A stretch of 64,000 nucleotides of DNA from Erwinia sp. (GTDB lineage: Bacteria; Pseudomonadota; Gammaproteobacteria; Enterobacterales; Enterobacteriaceae). The stretch covers positions 1,469,310 through 1,533,309 of the forward strand of contig OZ024666.1 of the NCBI GenBank assembly GCA_964016415.1, in the 5' to 3' direction. The notes under the pieces were generated by a model, which searched no databases, was not told where the DNA came from, and saw only the letters and a program-made list of their open reading frames with translations. Every line of letters begins with the position of its first letter. The first letter of the stretch is position 1. Below, piece by piece: positions 38,441 to 48,876 of the stretch. The position numbers were made by a program, and so were the translations under genes.

Positions 38441-39448
38441 TTAAATCTGATAAAACTCACGATACCACTGTACAAACTTTTCCACACCCTGCTCAACATT
38501 GACCTGAGGAACAAAACCGGTAGCGTCAAATAGTGGCCGGGAGTCTGCGTAAGTGTCAAGTACATCACCCGGCTGCATTGGCAGCATATTTTTAACTGCT
38601 TTACACTTCAGCGCCAATTCCAACGCTTCGATATAACTCAGTAACGCCACAGGCTTACCATTGCCGATATTATAGACACGGTATGGGGCTGAACTGCCGG
38701 CAGGGTCGCCCCCTTCAACACGCCAGTTCGCATCAGGCTGTGGGATATCTCCCTGTAAGCACATAATAGCTTCGACTACATCATCAATATAAGTGAAATC
38801 GCGATGCATTTTACCGTGGTTATAGACATCAATACTCTTACCGGCCAGGATCGCTTTGGTGAATTTAAACAACGCCATATCTGGACGACCCCAGGGACCA
38901 TAAACGGTAAAAAAACGTAGCCCGGTTGTAGGTAATCCATAGAGATGTGAGTATGTATGCGACATCAACTCATTGGCTTTTTTGGTCGCCGCATAGAGTG
39001 AAACAGGATGATCAACACTGTCAGATGTCGAGAATGGCATTTTTCTGTTAAGGCCGTAAACCGAACTGGAAGACGCATACAGCAGGTGTTGTATTTTGTG
39101 ATGACGGCACCCCTCAAGAATATTAAGGTGCCCGATAAGATTCGCCTCAGCATAGGCATGAGGGTTATCCAACGAGTAACGGACCCCAGCCTGAGCAGCA
39201 AGATGGATCACTCGCTCAATATTTTCACTCGCGAACAGCGAGGCAATCGCCTCCCTGTCAGCCAGATCCAGCTTCAGAAAGCGGAATTCGTCATCAGCAG
39301 TAAGCTGGCTCAAACGTGCCAGTTTGAGGTTTACATCATAATAATCGTTCAGGTTGTCAATACCGACAACCTGGTGACCGGCATCAAGAAGGCGGCGGGT
39401 GACATGAAACCCGATAAATCCAGCTGCACCGGTAACCAGATACTTCAT
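38441..39448 (-). CDS. UDP-glucuronate 4-epimerase family protein
   Basis: NAD-dependent extended-SDR epimerase of 335 residues that most resembles CapI/Uge-type UDP-glucuronate 4-epimerases, making UDP-galacturonate for LPS or capsule. The nucleotide motif GAAGFIG (about 7-13), the catalytic Ser and Tyr-x3-Lys (YASSSSVYG, YAATKK) and the conserved FFTVYGPWGRPDMA segment are visible. It follows ugd, whose product is its substrate, on the same strand with a 14-base gap. A different UDP-sugar specificity cannot be excluded from sequence alone. Confidence 0.85.
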   Translation of the reverse strand: MKYLVTGAAGFIGFHVTRRLLDAGHQVVGIDNLNDYYDVNLKLARLSQLTADDEFRFLKLDLADREAIASLFASENIERVIHLAAQAGVRYSLDNPHAYAEANLIGHLNILEGCRHHKIQHLLYASSSSVYGLNRKMPFSTSDSVDHPVSLYAATKKANELMSHTYSHLYGLPTTGLRFFTVYGPWGRPDMALFKFTKAILAGKSIDVYNHGKMHRDFTYIDDVVEAIMCLQGDIPQPDANWRVEGGDPAGSSAPYRVYNIGNGKPVALLSYIEALELALKCKAVKNMLPMQPGDVLDTYADSRPLFDATGFVPQVNVEQGVEKFVQWYREFYQI

Positions 39449-39462
39449 ACAAACCTCGTTGA

Positions 39463-40803
39463 TTATCCTTGTTGTATCGTTGCACCACGTCCGATGGCAT
39501 AGTAAGTAAAGCCTTTACGCTGCAGCCGTTCTGGATCGTATATATTACGTCCATCGAAGATAACCGGCTGTTTCAATGCGGCTTTGATAGCATCGAAGTC
39601 AGGTGCCCGGAAATTTTGCCACTCAGTACAAATCACCAGTCCGTCAGCACCCTGCAGGGCCGCTTCTTTGGTTCCCATCAGTTTCAGATCATCACGGGCG
39701 CCGTAAATACGCTGAGTCTCATTCATGGCTTCAGGATCGAATGCCTGTACTGTCGCCCCGGCTTCCCAGAGCGTTTCCATCAACACCCTGCTGGAAGCTT
39801 CACGCATATCATCTGTGTTGGGTTTGAACGCAAGTCCCCATACTGCAAACGTTTTACCCTGCAAATCTGCACCGAAATGACGTTTAATGAACGCTGGTAA
39901 TTTAGTTTTCTGCGCCTCATTAACCGCTTCAACGGCTTGCAATATTCGCGGGGGATAACCAAGTTTTTCTGCGGTGCGAATCAGTGCCTGTACATCTTTA
40001 GGAAAACAGGATCCACCGTAGCCACACCCTGGATAGATAAATGAATAACCAATTCGTGAATCAGAGCCGATTCCCTGGCGAACTTTCTCGATATCAGCAC
40101 CAAGGCGTTCGGCCAGATTAGAGATCTCATTCATGAAGCTGATTTTTGTGGCCAGCATGCAATTCGCCGCATATTTGGTCAACTCAGCACTGCGAATATC
40201 CATCAAAATCATACGATCATGATTGCGGTTAAATGGCTCATAAAGCTCACGTAACAAATCAATCACTTGTTCATTATCGGTACCGACAACAATCCGCTCC
40301 GGACGCATACAGTCGCTAACTGCTGCCCCCTCTTTGAGGAATTCAGGGTTTGAAACCACGTCAAATGTCAGTGACACACTACGTTGCGAAAGCGTCTTCA
40401 GCATCACTTCGCGAACCTGGTCTGCGGTGCCAACCGGAACGGTGGATTTATCAATCACCACTTTATGTTCTGTCATATGGGATGCGATAGTGCGCGCAAC
40501 AGCAGTAACGTACTGTAAATCTGCAGAGCCATCCTCATCAGGCGGCGTACCAACCGCAATAAATTGCATGATGCCATGCCTGACGCCTTCCTCTGCCTCG
40601 GTTGAGAATTTTAAACGGCCTGCCTCGTAATTCTGTTTGACTAAAGGAGCTAATCCCGGTTCAAAAATTGGAATTAACCCTTGCTTAAGGTTTTCAACCT
40701 TTTGCGCATCGATATCAATGCACAACACGTCATGTCCGACTTCCGCCAGTACAGCTGCCTGCACCAACCCTACATAGCCAATACCAAATACAGTCACTTT
40801 CAT
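39463..40803 (-). CDS. ugd: UDP-glucose 6-dehydrogenase
   Basis: Oxidises UDP-glucose to UDP-glucuronate with two NAD+. The 446-residue protein has the N-terminal Rossmann motif GIGYVGL (about 7-13), the middle domain with STVPVGTA, the catalytic cysteine in [12 protein letters not shown] (about 255-266), and the C-terminal UDP-binding domain ([14 protein letters not shown]). It lies between galU, which makes its substrate, and the epimerase that uses its product, so the three probably supply uronic acids for surface polysaccharide. Confidence 0.95.
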   Translation of the reverse strand: MKVTVFGIGYVGLVQAAVLAEVGHDVLCIDIDAQKVENLKQGLIPIFEPGLAPLVKQNYEAGRLKFSTEAEEGVRHGIMQFIAVGTPPDEDGSADLQYVTAVARTIASHMTEHKVVIDKSTVPVGTADQVREVMLKTLSQRSVSLTFDVVSNPEFLKEGAAVSDCMRPERIVVGTDNEQVIDLLRELYEPFNRNHDRMILMDIRSAELTKYAANCMLATKISFMNEISNLAERLGADIEKVRQGIGSDSRIGYSFIYPGCGYGGSCFPKDVQALIRTAEKLGYPPRILQAVEAVNEAQKTKLPAFIKRHFGADLQGKTFAVWGLAFKPNTDDMREASSRVLMETLWEAGATVQAFDPEAMNETQRIYGARDDLKLMGTKEAALQGADGLVICTEWQNFRAPDFDAIKAALKQPVIFDGRNIYDPERLQRKGFTYYAIGRGATIQQG

Positions 40804-40824
40804 TGCTTTATTCCATCAGCCAGA

Positions 40825-41733
40825 TTATTTCTCATTGCCTACTGCTGTCTCCAGCCACGTAGTGAAATCTTCACCCAGAGATTCATGCCGCATGCCATAT
40901 TCAACAAAAGCCTGCATGTAGCCCAATTTATTACCACAATCGTGGCTGACACCTTTGAGGTGGTAGGCTTCGACGCTCTCTTTTTCCATCAGCATCGCAA
41001 TAGAATCCGTCAGCTGAATTTCATCACCTGCGCCTGGAGGAGTTTTTGCCAGTAATGGCCATATTGCCGCAGAGAGTACATAACGTCCGACTACCGCTAA
41101 GTTGGATGGCGCTACTGCAGCAGCAGGTTTTTCTACCACCCCCACCATCACAGCACTTTCACCTGGAGCAAGTGAGGCCCCCTGACAATCGACCACACCA
41201 TAGGCGGTAACATCTTCCACTGGCTCAACCATAATTTGACTGTGTCCGGTGTGCTCAAAACGCTGAATCATTTCAGCCAGATTGTCTTTGCGCAGGTCAG
41301 ACTCATATTCATCAATGATCACATCAGGCAGAATTACCGCCACTGGCTCGTCACCCACTACCGGATGAGCACACATCACCGCATGTCCCAGTCCTTTAGC
41401 TAATCCTTGTCTGACCTGGATAATAGTGACATGAGGAGGACAGATGGATTGTATCTCTTCGAGAAGCTGGCGTTTAACGCGTTTTTCCAGCATCGCTTCA
41501 AGTTCAAAGCTGGTATCGAAGTGGTTCTCGATAGAGTTTTTAGATGAATGTGTCACCAGCACAATTTCATTGATTCCGGCAGCAATACATTCATTGACGA
41601 CATATTGAATCAGGGGCTTATCAACCAGTGGCAACATCTCTTTGGGAATGGCTTTCGTCGCCGGCAACATTCTTGTTCCCAGGCCAGCTACCGGGATAAC
41701 CGCTTTCTTGACTTTTAAATTACTGGAAGACAT
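40825..41733 (-). CDS. galU: UTP-glucose-1-phosphate uridylyltransferase GalU
   Basis: Makes UDP-glucose from glucose-1-phosphate and UTP. From ATG 41733 ([14 protein letters not shown]), with GAGG six bases upstream, it has 302 residues, the E. coli length. The nucleotidyltransferase signature [19 protein letters not shown] (about 20-38) and metal/sugar-binding segments follow. A longer open frame to 41748 is unlikely. First gene of the galU-ugd-epimerase row (21-base gap to ugd). Confidence 0.95.
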   Translation of the reverse strand: MSSSNLKVKKAVIPVAGLGTRMLPATKAIPKEMLPLVDKPLIQYVVNECIAAGINEIVLVTHSSKNSIENHFDTSFELEAMLEKRVKRQLLEEIQSICPPHVTIIQVRQGLAKGLGHAVMCAHPVVGDEPVAVILPDVIIDEYESDLRKDNLAEMIQRFEHTGHSQIMVEPVEDVTAYGVVDCQGASLAPGESAVMVGVVEKPAAAVAPSNLAVVGRYVLSAAIWPLLAKTPPGAGDEIQLTDSIAMLMEKESVEAYHLKGVSHDCGNKLGYMQAFVEYGMRHESLGEDFTTWLETAVGNEK

Positions 41734-41903
41734 CAAAACACCTCTCATTAGGCACTACAGGTTGTTAACCTGAACAGTCAACGGTAAACGCGCCGATTAT
41801 ATCAGGTTGTCACTGCCAGATTCTGCAATGCAGTGTGATCATCAGAAAAATAAGATTTATCCCCTGATTGTAAAGCTTATCTTCCGTCATGTCTGCTATG
41901 GCT

Positions 41904-42941
41904 CTAAAAAACCTCTGAAGCCGGTGCGGTGGTATCAGACAGCATCAATTTCAGTGTCCCGCCCTGCCCGCGCACTTTGCATTCCCACTGTGCTGCATGC
42001 TGATTAAGCCGGGTGAGGTGAAAATCCCCTGTCTTACCAAGCGGTATGCCAGCGGAAAGATTGCTCTGATGCCCCCTGGCGTTTAATGTGGCAGAGAGTC
42101 CGGCAGAAACTAAAATTAACTCATGAGTATGCTGATGGTAATAGCCGGCAAGTAGCGGAAACTCTCCCTGCAGGTCTGCCTGATGGAACAGCAGATTAAT
42201 CTGTCTGACTAAGCCGTTTAACTCAGGTATACGTGTCACCTGACCTGAGAGCTGCTCCTGAAAGAGACCATTAAACAGGGTTCTCATCAGCAAGGCAGCC
42301 AGAATACCGTTATCCCCGGCACAGCTGACATCCAGACAATGAAATGCCAGCTCATGCTCCGATAATGGCGCAATATCCAAAACCAAACCTACCCGGTGCC
42401 CGGTGGTCAACTGACGGTAATTGACCCGACAATGAGAAAACGTTTGTTGCACCGGAGGTTGTAACTGGTTGAGTAGTTGTGTCGCAGCCAGAGGATTCGC
42501 TACCAGCACATCCCAGTCGCGGAAAAGTTGTTCATCAACATCAACCTTTGAGGTAAACATCGACGGATACAAGGCGGCGTAAATCGCCTCACGCAGATGT
42601 GGCCAGTCTTCAATCGGTTTGAGTAATACATCCTGGACACCCAGTCGCAGTGCACTGGCAATATCAGCCATCTTATCAGTGGCTGAAATAACCAGTACCG
42701 GTGTATCACTGCCGTTACTGCGTAATTTACGCAGAAAAGCCAGTCCACCCATGGCGGGCATTTCCAAATCACACAAAATAAGATCGATATCATTCTGCGC
42801 CAGCGTAACTAACCCTTGAATCCCGTCTCCTGCCAGGAACACTTTGGCACCTAACGCACACAGAAAATTTTCAAGATGGGAGCGGAAAACCATTTCGTCT
42901 TCAACAATCAAAATTTGTTTTTTTGCTAATGGCTTATCCAT
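41904..42941 (-). CDS. rssB: RpoS-degradation adaptor RssB
   Basis: Response-regulator-like adaptor that hands the stationary-phase sigma factor RpoS to ClpXP. The 345 residues have an N-terminal receiver domain (about 8-125) with Asp58 (LILCDLEMP), Asp15, Ser/Thr (VISAT) and Lys (LLKP) intact, and a C-terminal PP2C-like pseudophosphatase domain. E. coli RssB has 337 residues. Upstream of galU on the same strand, as in other enterics, with about 170 bases between. Confidence 0.93.
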   Translation of the reverse strand: MDKPLAKKQILIVEDEMVFRSHLENFLCALGAKVFLAGDGIQGLVTLAQNDIDLILCDLEMPAMGGLAFLRKLRSNGSDTPVLVISATDKMADIASALRLGVQDVLLKPIEDWPHLREAIYAALYPSMFTSKVDVDEQLFRDWDVLVANPLAATQLLNQLQPPVQQTFSHCRVNYRQLTTGHRVGLVLDIAPLSEHELAFHCLDVSCAGDNGILAALLMRTLFNGLFQEQLSGQVTRIPELNGLVRQINLLFHQADLQGEFPLLAGYYHQHTHELILVSAGLSATLNARGHQSNLSAGIPLGKTGDFHLTRLNQHAAQWECKVRGQGGTLKLMLSDTTAPASEVF

Positions 42942-43142
42942 TTTCTCCCCTCAGTTCATCGCTCCTTCTAATAGTGGCTCATAATCGCTTTTTTTTCCTG
43001 TTTGATTGCGACAGGCGGATAAAATAGCCATTTTTTTCTGAATACAGACGTATGCAGGTGTAAACCTGCGCCTGCCACATGACAGCATACCTTCGTTTTC
43101 GTTATGATGGCGCCATCGTCATTATCCTTCAGGAGTCAGAGT

Positions 43143-43598
43143 GTGTCACTTCCTTGTCCTTGCTGCAGTGGAAAGGCCTATCAGTCTTGTTGCGCGCCCT
43201 ATCTTGACCAGCAGGCCTTAGCACCTACACCTGAAAAACTGATGCGCTCACGTTACACCGCATACGTCAGGCATAATGTTGAGTACCTGGTGAACACCTG
43301 GCACCCTGATTGCCAGCCAGAGCATTTGATTCCATCTTTACAACACAGTTTTTCGGGTACCGAATGGCTCGGTCTGCAGATTATTGAATAGAGTGAACAA
43401 CAGAGTGATGAGGAATTTGTTACTTTTCTCGCCCGATACTGTGAAAATAATCAAACCAGAACGATCTATGAGCGCTCGCGCTTTCTTCGCAGAGGAGATC
43501 GCTGGTACTATATCGACGGCCAGTTCCCGGAAACAGGGCGTAACAGTCGCTGTCCTTGTCAGTCCGGAAAAAAGTTTAAACAATGCTGCGGTAAATAG
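43143..43598 (+). pseudogene. ychJ: YchJ (SEC-C motif protein) interrupted by an in-frame TAG
   Basis: YchJ is a small zinc-binding-motif protein of unknown function. Reading from GTG 43143 (AGGAG seven bases upstream) gives CPCCSGKAYQSCC and conserved sequence to TEWLGLQIIE, then TAG at 43389-43391 (codon 83). The same frame continues [29 protein letters not shown] and a second SEC-C motif [15 protein letters not shown] before TAG at 43596-43598. Counting the stop, it spans 151 positions against 152 residues in E. coli, so nothing else is damaged. This is a single nonsense codon; readthrough is the alternative. An ATG at 43104 is open but not conserved. Confidence 0.86.
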
Positions 43599-43642
43599 TT
43601 GTTATCCCTAATCTATTTTGTTCCAACAGGATTATCACCCGA

Positions 43643-44491
43643 ATGCACGCGCCAACATTACAACGAAAAGTGTTACGAACCATCTGCCCGGATGCTAAAG
43701 GACTGATCGCGAAAATCACTAATATTTGTTACAAGCATGAACTGAATATTGTTCAAAACAACGAATATGTTGATCATCGCACTGGCCGTTTTTTTATGCG
43801 CACCGAACTGGAAGGTATCTTCAATGATACTACGCTGCTTTTCGACCTCGACAGCGCTTTGCCTGTCGGCTCGGAACGTGAACTCACCCCCGCAGGACGT
43901 CGGCGCATCGTTATTCTGGTCACTAAGGAAGCACACTGCCTCGGTGATCTGTTGATGAAAAGCACCTATGGTGGTTTGGATGTGGAGATCGCTGCGGTTA
44001 TTGGTAATCATAATACCCTGCAAAGTCTGGTGGAGCGTTTCGACATCCCTTTCTCACTGGTGAGCCATGAAGGGCTGACGCGTGAAGAACATGATCAGCG
44101 TATGGCGGACGAAATTGAACGCTTTCAACCCGATTATGTTGTCCTGGCTAAATATATGCGCATCCTCACCCCCGGTTTTGTGCAGCGTTTCCCCAATCAA
44201 ATCATCAACATTCACCATTCATTTTTGCCGGCGTTTATCGGTGCCCGCCCCTATCATCAGGCTTATGAACGCGGTGTGAAAATCATTGGTGCCACTGCGC
44301 ATTACGTCAATGATAATCTTGATGAAGGTCCGATCATCATGCAGGACGTGATTCATGTCGATCACACTTATACGGCAGAAGATATGATGCGTGCTGGCCG
44401 GGATGTAGAAAAAAATGCTCTGAGCAGAGCGCTGTATCAGGTACTGGCACAGCGTGTTTTTGTTTACGGTAACCGGACAATCATTTTATAG
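43643..44491 (+). CDS. purU: formyltetrahydrofolate deformylase PurU
   Basis: Hydrolyses 10-formyl-tetrahydrofolate to formate and tetrahydrofolate, balancing one-carbon pools and supplying formate to PurT. The 282 residues (E. coli 280) have an N-terminal ACT domain (about 8-85) and a C-terminal formyltransferase-like domain with the catalytic NIHHSFLPAFIGARPYHQA segment and downstream Asp. Highly conserved throughout. Start at ATG 43643, with AGGA somewhat distant. Confidence 0.95.
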   Translation: MHAPTLQRKVLRTICPDAKGLIAKITNICYKHELNIVQNNEYVDHRTGRFFMRTELEGIFNDTTLLFDLDSALPVGSERELTPAGRRRIVILVTKEAHCLGDLLMKSTYGGLDVEIAAVIGNHNTLQSLVERFDIPFSLVSHEGLTREEHDQRMADEIERFQPDYVVLAKYMRILTPGFVQRFPNQIINIHHSFLPAFIGARPYHQAYERGVKIIGATAHYVNDNLDEGPIIMQDVIHVDHTYTAEDMMRAGRDVEKNALSRALYQVLAQRVFVYGNRTIIL

Positions 44492-44497
44492 TTTTCG

Positions 44498-44515
44498 GGG
44501 GCTGATATCAGCCCC
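44498..44515. terminator. palindrome after purU
   Basis: GGGGCTGATATCAGCCCC is a perfect 18-bp palindrome seven bases after the purU stop. It can form a hairpin but lacks a T-tract on the plus strand. Confidence 0.45.
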
Positions 44516-44614
44516 TCTGCGGCAACATACCTTATGCCAGCCGAAACTGAGGCGGATGACATCAACATTGCCGCCTGTTACCATCGGCTGCTACTCACTT
44601 TTTATGGTGATTCG

Positions 44615-45430
44615 ATGAAATTTGTCTCTTTTAATATCAATGGCCTTCGAGCACGACCACACCAACTGGATGCGATCATCGAACAACATCAGCCCGATGT
44701 GATTGGTTTGCAGGAAACTAAAGTTCATGATGATCAGTTTCCCTATGCCGAAATAGAGAGTAAGGGTTACCACGTTTACTACCATGGTCAGAAGGGTCAC
44801 TACGGAGTGGCATTGCTCACGCGCGAATTACCAGCAGCGGTGCGCAAAGGCTTTCCTGAAGATGAGGCCGATGCTCAACGCCGAATCATTATGGCTGACA
44901 TTTCTACCTCAACGGGCATTGTCACGGTGATTAATGGCTATTTTCCTCAGGGTGAAAGTCGTACCCAAGAAACCAAATTCCCGGCAAAAGAAAAATTTTA
45001 CCTCGACCTACAGAATTATCTGCAACAGCACCATAGCCCTGATGATCAGCTACTGATCATGGGCGATATGAACATCAGCACTACCGACGCCGACATCGGT
45101 ATTGGTGAGGCCAACCGGCTACGATGGCTTCGCAGTGGTAAATGTTCATTTTTGCCCGAAGAGCGCGAATGGATGGCGCGTTTACTTAAGTGGGGATTAG
45201 TCGACACATGGCGGACAGCCAACGCAACAACTGAGGATCGCTTCTCCTGGTTTGATTACCGCTCAAAGGGATTTGATGATAATCGCGGCTTACGTATTGA
45301 CTTACTGCTGGCCAGCCAGCCCCTGGCTGAGCGTTGTTCTGCCACCGGGATTGATTATCAGATTCGAAGTATGGAGAAACCGTCAGACCATGCTCCGGTT
45401 TGGGCGGAATTCGACATTGTAAAAGGGTAA
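44615..45430 (+). CDS. xthA: exodeoxyribonuclease III XthA
   Basis: Exonuclease III / major AP endonuclease in base excision repair. From ATG 44615 ([17 protein letters not shown]), with GGTGA upstream, it has 271 residues (E. coli 268). The catalytic features are present: NINGLR, LQETK with the metal-binding glutamate, GDMN, and the C-terminal [10 protein letters not shown] with Asp-His. The frame is open to 44534 but that part is not conserved. Confidence 0.96.
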   Translation: MKFVSFNINGLRARPHQLDAIIEQHQPDVIGLQETKVHDDQFPYAEIESKGYHVYYHGQKGHYGVALLTRELPAAVRKGFPEDEADAQRRIIMADISTSTGIVTVINGYFPQGESRTQETKFPAKEKFYLDLQNYLQQHHSPDDQLLIMGDMNISTTDADIGIGEANRLRWLRSGKCSFLPEEREWMARLLKWGLVDTWRTANATTEDRFSWFDYRSKGFDDNRGLRIDLLLASQPLAERCSATGIDYQIRSMEKPSDHAPVWAEFDIVKG

Positions 45431-45443
45431 AACGGCCATGATG

Positions 45444-45470
45444 CCAGTGTCAGTAATCACCTGACACTGG
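45444..45470. terminator. bidirectional terminator between xthA and ynjH
   Basis: CCAGTGTCAG (45444-45453) pairs perfectly with CTGACACTGG (45461-45470) around TAATCAC, between convergent genes. T-tracts are weak. Confidence 0.6.
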
Positions 45471-45482
45471 TGGTAATCATGA

Positions 45483-45794
45483 TTATCTGACTTCGCGCCA
45501 GATAAGATTATTCGTTCCCAGGCTCCGTTCATCGCGCTGACACTGTAGAAGATGCCCTGCCATAGTTACCATTGCCCCTTCCGTATAATTACGGTTCTCA
45601 TAAGTGCAACAGCGCAGACAAGGGGCGCTATTCGTGTCATTACCTCGGCGCGAAAGCGTATCCTCAGGCAGCGCAACCACAATATCGTTACCTGATAATC
45701 GGCTTTCTGTCTGCAACAGTGGTGGCGCAGCAGAAATTGGTACATTCACAATGCCCCCAACACCCGCGAGGAACAGTAACAGGTATTTTTTCAT
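45483..45794 (-). CDS. ynjH: YnjH-like secreted protein (DUF1496)
   Basis: Small exported protein of unknown function, 103 residues: signal peptide (about 1-22, cleavage near ISA-AP), then a short mature domain with the cysteine cluster [19 protein letters not shown] typical of DUF1496/YnjH, and a further Cys in LLQCQRD. Its ATG overlaps the topB stop (ATGA), so it is probably translated from the topB transcript. Confidence 0.75.
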   Translation of the reverse strand: MKKYLLLFLAGVGGIVNVPISAAPPLLQTESRLSGNDIVVALPEDTLSRRGNDTNSAPCLRCCTYENRNYTEGAMVTMAGHLLQCQRDERSLGTNNLIWREVR

Positions 45795-47716
45795 TTGCTC
45801 ACCTTCTGTTTACGTTTCTTTTTCGCTTGTGTCCCGGCACGGTCAGCTGCTTTTTCCACAGACAAGCCACGAAAAGTTGCCGCTGATGTTTGCTGCCGGG
45901 CCTGAGCAATCAGTGTGTTTAGTGTTGCGACCATTGGTGCCATGAAATCCTGATAACGACACTGCTTTTCACTGATTTTAGTCAGCGTTGACTCCCAATG
46001 TGCGGTCATATCAGGCCGTGCAGCCATATCAGGTAACGCATGGATTAATGCTCGTCCTGCCGGGGTTGCTGTAATAGTGCGCCCTTTCTTGATTAAGAAA
46101 TCGCGTTTAAAGAGTAGCTCAATAATCCCTGCACGGGTAGCTTCGGTACCCAATCCATCGGTGGCTCGTAACACTTTTTTTAGGCTGCTGTCCTGAACAA
46201 AACGCGCTATGCCTGTCATTGCTGACAGTAAAGTCGCATCAGTGAATGCTCTGGGAGGTTGGGTCTGCTTCTCTACCACTTCTCCGTGCTCACACAATAG
46301 CACGTCACCTTTACTCAACACCGGCAACACATGACCTTCATCTTCAGCGTTGCGCTCTTTGCTGCCAAGTAATTCTCTCCAGCCAGCCTCCGCCAGAAAA
46401 CGAGCTTTAGCAATAAATTTCCCGCCAGCGATTTCCAGTTCAATGTTGCACTTGCGATATTGAGCATCCGGACAAAACTGCATCAAATATTGAGTAGCAA
46501 TCAGGGTATAAATCGCCCGCTCCTGTTCACTCAGGTTCGCCGCACTGCTTTTCGCGGTTGGAATAATCGCATGGTGAGCATCGACTTTTTTATCATCCCA
46601 GCAGCGGTTTTTTCTCTGTGTATCAGAGCAATCAGGTATAACACTGTCCGGGCAATGGGCTGCAATAGCATTCAGCACGGCATGGCGACCAGCAAAATGT
46701 TCATCCGGCAGATAGCGACTGTCCGATCGCGGATAAGTGATCAGTTTATGGGTTTCATACAATTTCTGGCAGATATCGAGCACTGACTGTGCACTCAGAC
46801 CGAGACGTCTAGCCGCTTCGATTTGCAGCGCAGAGAGAGAAAAAGGTAAAGGGGCAATTTCACTTTCACGTTTATCGCTCCAGCTGGTCACCAACGCCGG
46901 CTGGCCGGTTATTCGCTCCACGACGTGCCCGGCAAGAGGACGATGTAATAAACGCCCCTCTTCATCCTGATAAGCTTCACAGGCATCACTGGGTTGCCAT
47001 AAGGCGGTGAAACGTTCATCCTTCGGCGTCACAACATGGGCTTTTACTTCAAAAAAAGCTTTTGCAACGAAATTTTCTATCTCTTCATCGCGTCTTACCA
47101 CCAGGCCTAACACTGGCGTCTGTACTCTGCCGACTGAAAGTACCCCATCATATCCGGCATTGCGTCCAAGAATAGTATACGCACGGGTCATATTGATCCC
47201 GTATAACCAGTCAGCACGCGCCCGGGCCAGAGCAGAGACACAGAGTGGAATAAATTCACGATTTTCGCGTAAGCGTGAGATGGCTTTTTCAACCGCCTGC
47301 GGATTAAGATCATTGATCAGGCAACGCTGAACCCCCTGCCGCTGAGCTGCAGGCAATTCGAGATAATCAAGTACCTCATCAACCAGTAACTGACCTTCTC
47401 TGTCAGGGTCTCCGGCATGTATCACCTCACTGGCAGAAGAGAGTAATGTCTTAATCACATTCAGCTGCTTTGCCACGGAGGGCCGCGGTTGTAACCGCCA
47501 CTTTTCTGGCACAATAGGGAGATCAGAAAGCGTCCAGCGCGCATAGCGACTGTCATAGCTGTCTGGTTGCGCCTGCTCCAGTAAATGCCCGACACACCAT
47601 GTGACCACCATCTTGTCACCACAAACGATATAGCCATTGTGGCGACGATGTGGCTTTGGCAACACATCGGCTATCGCACGAGCCAGACTCGGCTTTTCAG
47701 CAATAAATAAACGCAT
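45791..47716 (-). CDS. topB: DNA topoisomerase III TopB
   Basis: Type IA topoisomerase specialised in decatenation and resolving recombination intermediates with RecQ. The 641 residues (E. coli 653) include the TOPRIM domain ([22 protein letters not shown]), the catalytic tyrosine in [16 protein letters not shown], and a Lys/Arg-rich C-terminal tail ([14 protein letters not shown]). It lies 20 bases downstream of selD and overlaps ynjH. Confidence 0.96.
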   Translation of the reverse strand: MRLFIAEKPSLARAIADVLPKPHRRHNGYIVCGDKMVVTWCVGHLLEQAQPDSYDSRYARWTLSDLPIVPEKWRLQPRPSVAKQLNVIKTLLSSASEVIHAGDPDREGQLLVDEVLDYLELPAAQRQGVQRCLINDLNPQAVEKAISRLRENREFIPLCVSALARARADWLYGINMTRAYTILGRNAGYDGVLSVGRVQTPVLGLVVRRDEEIENFVAKAFFEVKAHVVTPKDERFTALWQPSDACEAYQDEEGRLLHRPLAGHVVERITGQPALVTSWSDKRESEIAPLPFSLSALQIEAARRLGLSAQSVLDICQKLYETHKLITYPRSDSRYLPDEHFAGRHAVLNAIAAHCPDSVIPDCSDTQRKNRCWDDKKVDAHHAIIPTAKSSAANLSEQERAIYTLIATQYLMQFCPDAQYRKCNIELEIAGGKFIAKARFLAEAGWRELLGSKERNAEDEGHVLPVLSKGDVLLCEHGEVVEKQTQPPRAFTDATLLSAMTGIARFVQDSSLKKVLRATDGLGTEATRAGIIELLFKRDFLIKKGRTITATPAGRALIHALPDMAARPDMTAHWESTLTKISEKQCRYQDFMAPMVATLNTLIAQARQQTSAATFRGLSVEKAADRAGTQAKKKRKQKVSK

Positions 47717-47736
47717 CGTCAGATCACATTATTCCA

Positions 47737-48777
47737 TTAACAGATTTCAATCAATGCACGTCCCTGCCGCCTGGCGTGGAGCTCACCTATCTCAGTGAGT
47801 GACAGGTTCGCCGCTTTGGCCTGGATAAGAAACGACTCACTCTCAGCGCTCTCCACTGCGAATAATAAGCCACCGGAGGTCTGAGGATCGCACAACAATT
47901 GACGCTGAAAGTCATTCATATGACCGACCTGGTGCCCATAGCTGGAAAAATTCCTCGACGTGCCACCAGGCACGCACCCGGCATTAATATAGTTTTCCAC
48001 GCCAGGTAAACGTGGCACCTGATCAAACCAGATGTCTGCCTGCAGGTTCGCCCCACGACACATCTCACCTAAATGACCTAGCAAACCGAAACCCGTGATA
48101 TCAGTGAGTGCCTGCACTCCAGGATTTTCTGACAAGAGCGCACCTGCACTATTCAGCTGACACATGACCTCTGTTGCCACACCTTTATGCTTGTCATCGA
48201 GTACTCCGCGTTTTTCTGCCGTGGTCAATATACCTATACCCAATGGTTTTGAAAGAAATAAGCGGCTTCCGGCTTGCGCTGAACTGTTTTTTTTCAGTTG
48301 TCTGACCGGTACTATCCCGGTGACCGCCAGCCCAAAGATAGGCTCAGGTGCATCGATAGAGTGCCCCCCCGCCAGTGAGATTCCGGCAGAAACACACACG
48401 GCACGTCCGCCATCAATCACCCGGCTGGCAATATCGGGTGACAGAGTAGCCACAGGCCAGCCAAGGATGGCAATTGCCATTATCGGTTTTCCCCCCATCG
48501 CGTACACATCACTGATGGCATTGGTTGCCGCTATACGGCCAAAATCGAAAGGGTCGTCCACAATAGGCATAAAAAAGTCGGTGGTACTGATCACCGCAGT
48601 ACCGTTGCCGAGATCATACACGGCGGCATCATCACGCGTCTCATTACCGACTAACAACTGCGGATCATGAAATTGAGGTGACTGGGTGTGAAGAATTTTT
48701 TCGAGAATTTCTGGTGATATTTTACAACCACAACCAGCACCATGGCTGTATTGTGTGAGTCGTACTGGATTATCCAT
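47737..48777 (-). CDS. selD: selenide, water dikinase SelD
   Basis: Makes selenophosphate from selenide and ATP for selenocysteine and selenouridine synthesis. The 346 residues begin with the glycine-rich loop [10 protein letters not shown] containing Cys16, the counterpart of catalytic Cys17 in E. coli, plus Lys19; DDAAVYDLG and the C-terminal [10 protein letters not shown] segment are conserved. It uses cysteine, not selenocysteine, at the active site. Second gene of the ydjA-selD-topB-ynjH row. Confidence 0.96.
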   Translation of the reverse strand: MDNPVRLTQYSHGAGCGCKISPEILEKILHTQSPQFHDPQLLVGNETRDDAAVYDLGNGTAVISTTDFFMPIVDDPFDFGRIAATNAISDVYAMGGKPIMAIAILGWPVATLSPDIASRVIDGGRAVCVSAGISLAGGHSIDAPEPIFGLAVTGIVPVRQLKKNSSAQAGSRLFLSKPLGIGILTTAEKRGVLDDKHKGVATEVMCQLNSAGALLSENPGVQALTDITGFGLLGHLGEMCRGANLQADIWFDQVPRLPGVENYINAGCVPGGTSRNFSSYGHQVGHMNDFQRQLLCDPQTSGGLLFAVESAESESFLIQAKAANLSLTEIGELHARRQGRALIEIC

Positions 48778-48876
48778 AGTATTGAGTGCTCCCTTCCGCG
48801 CTTACTGTTCAGTAAAATTCATTGTCATGGCTGCGCATCGTCGGAAAGACCCGCAGCGCAGCGTCGCTGTTTTGAT

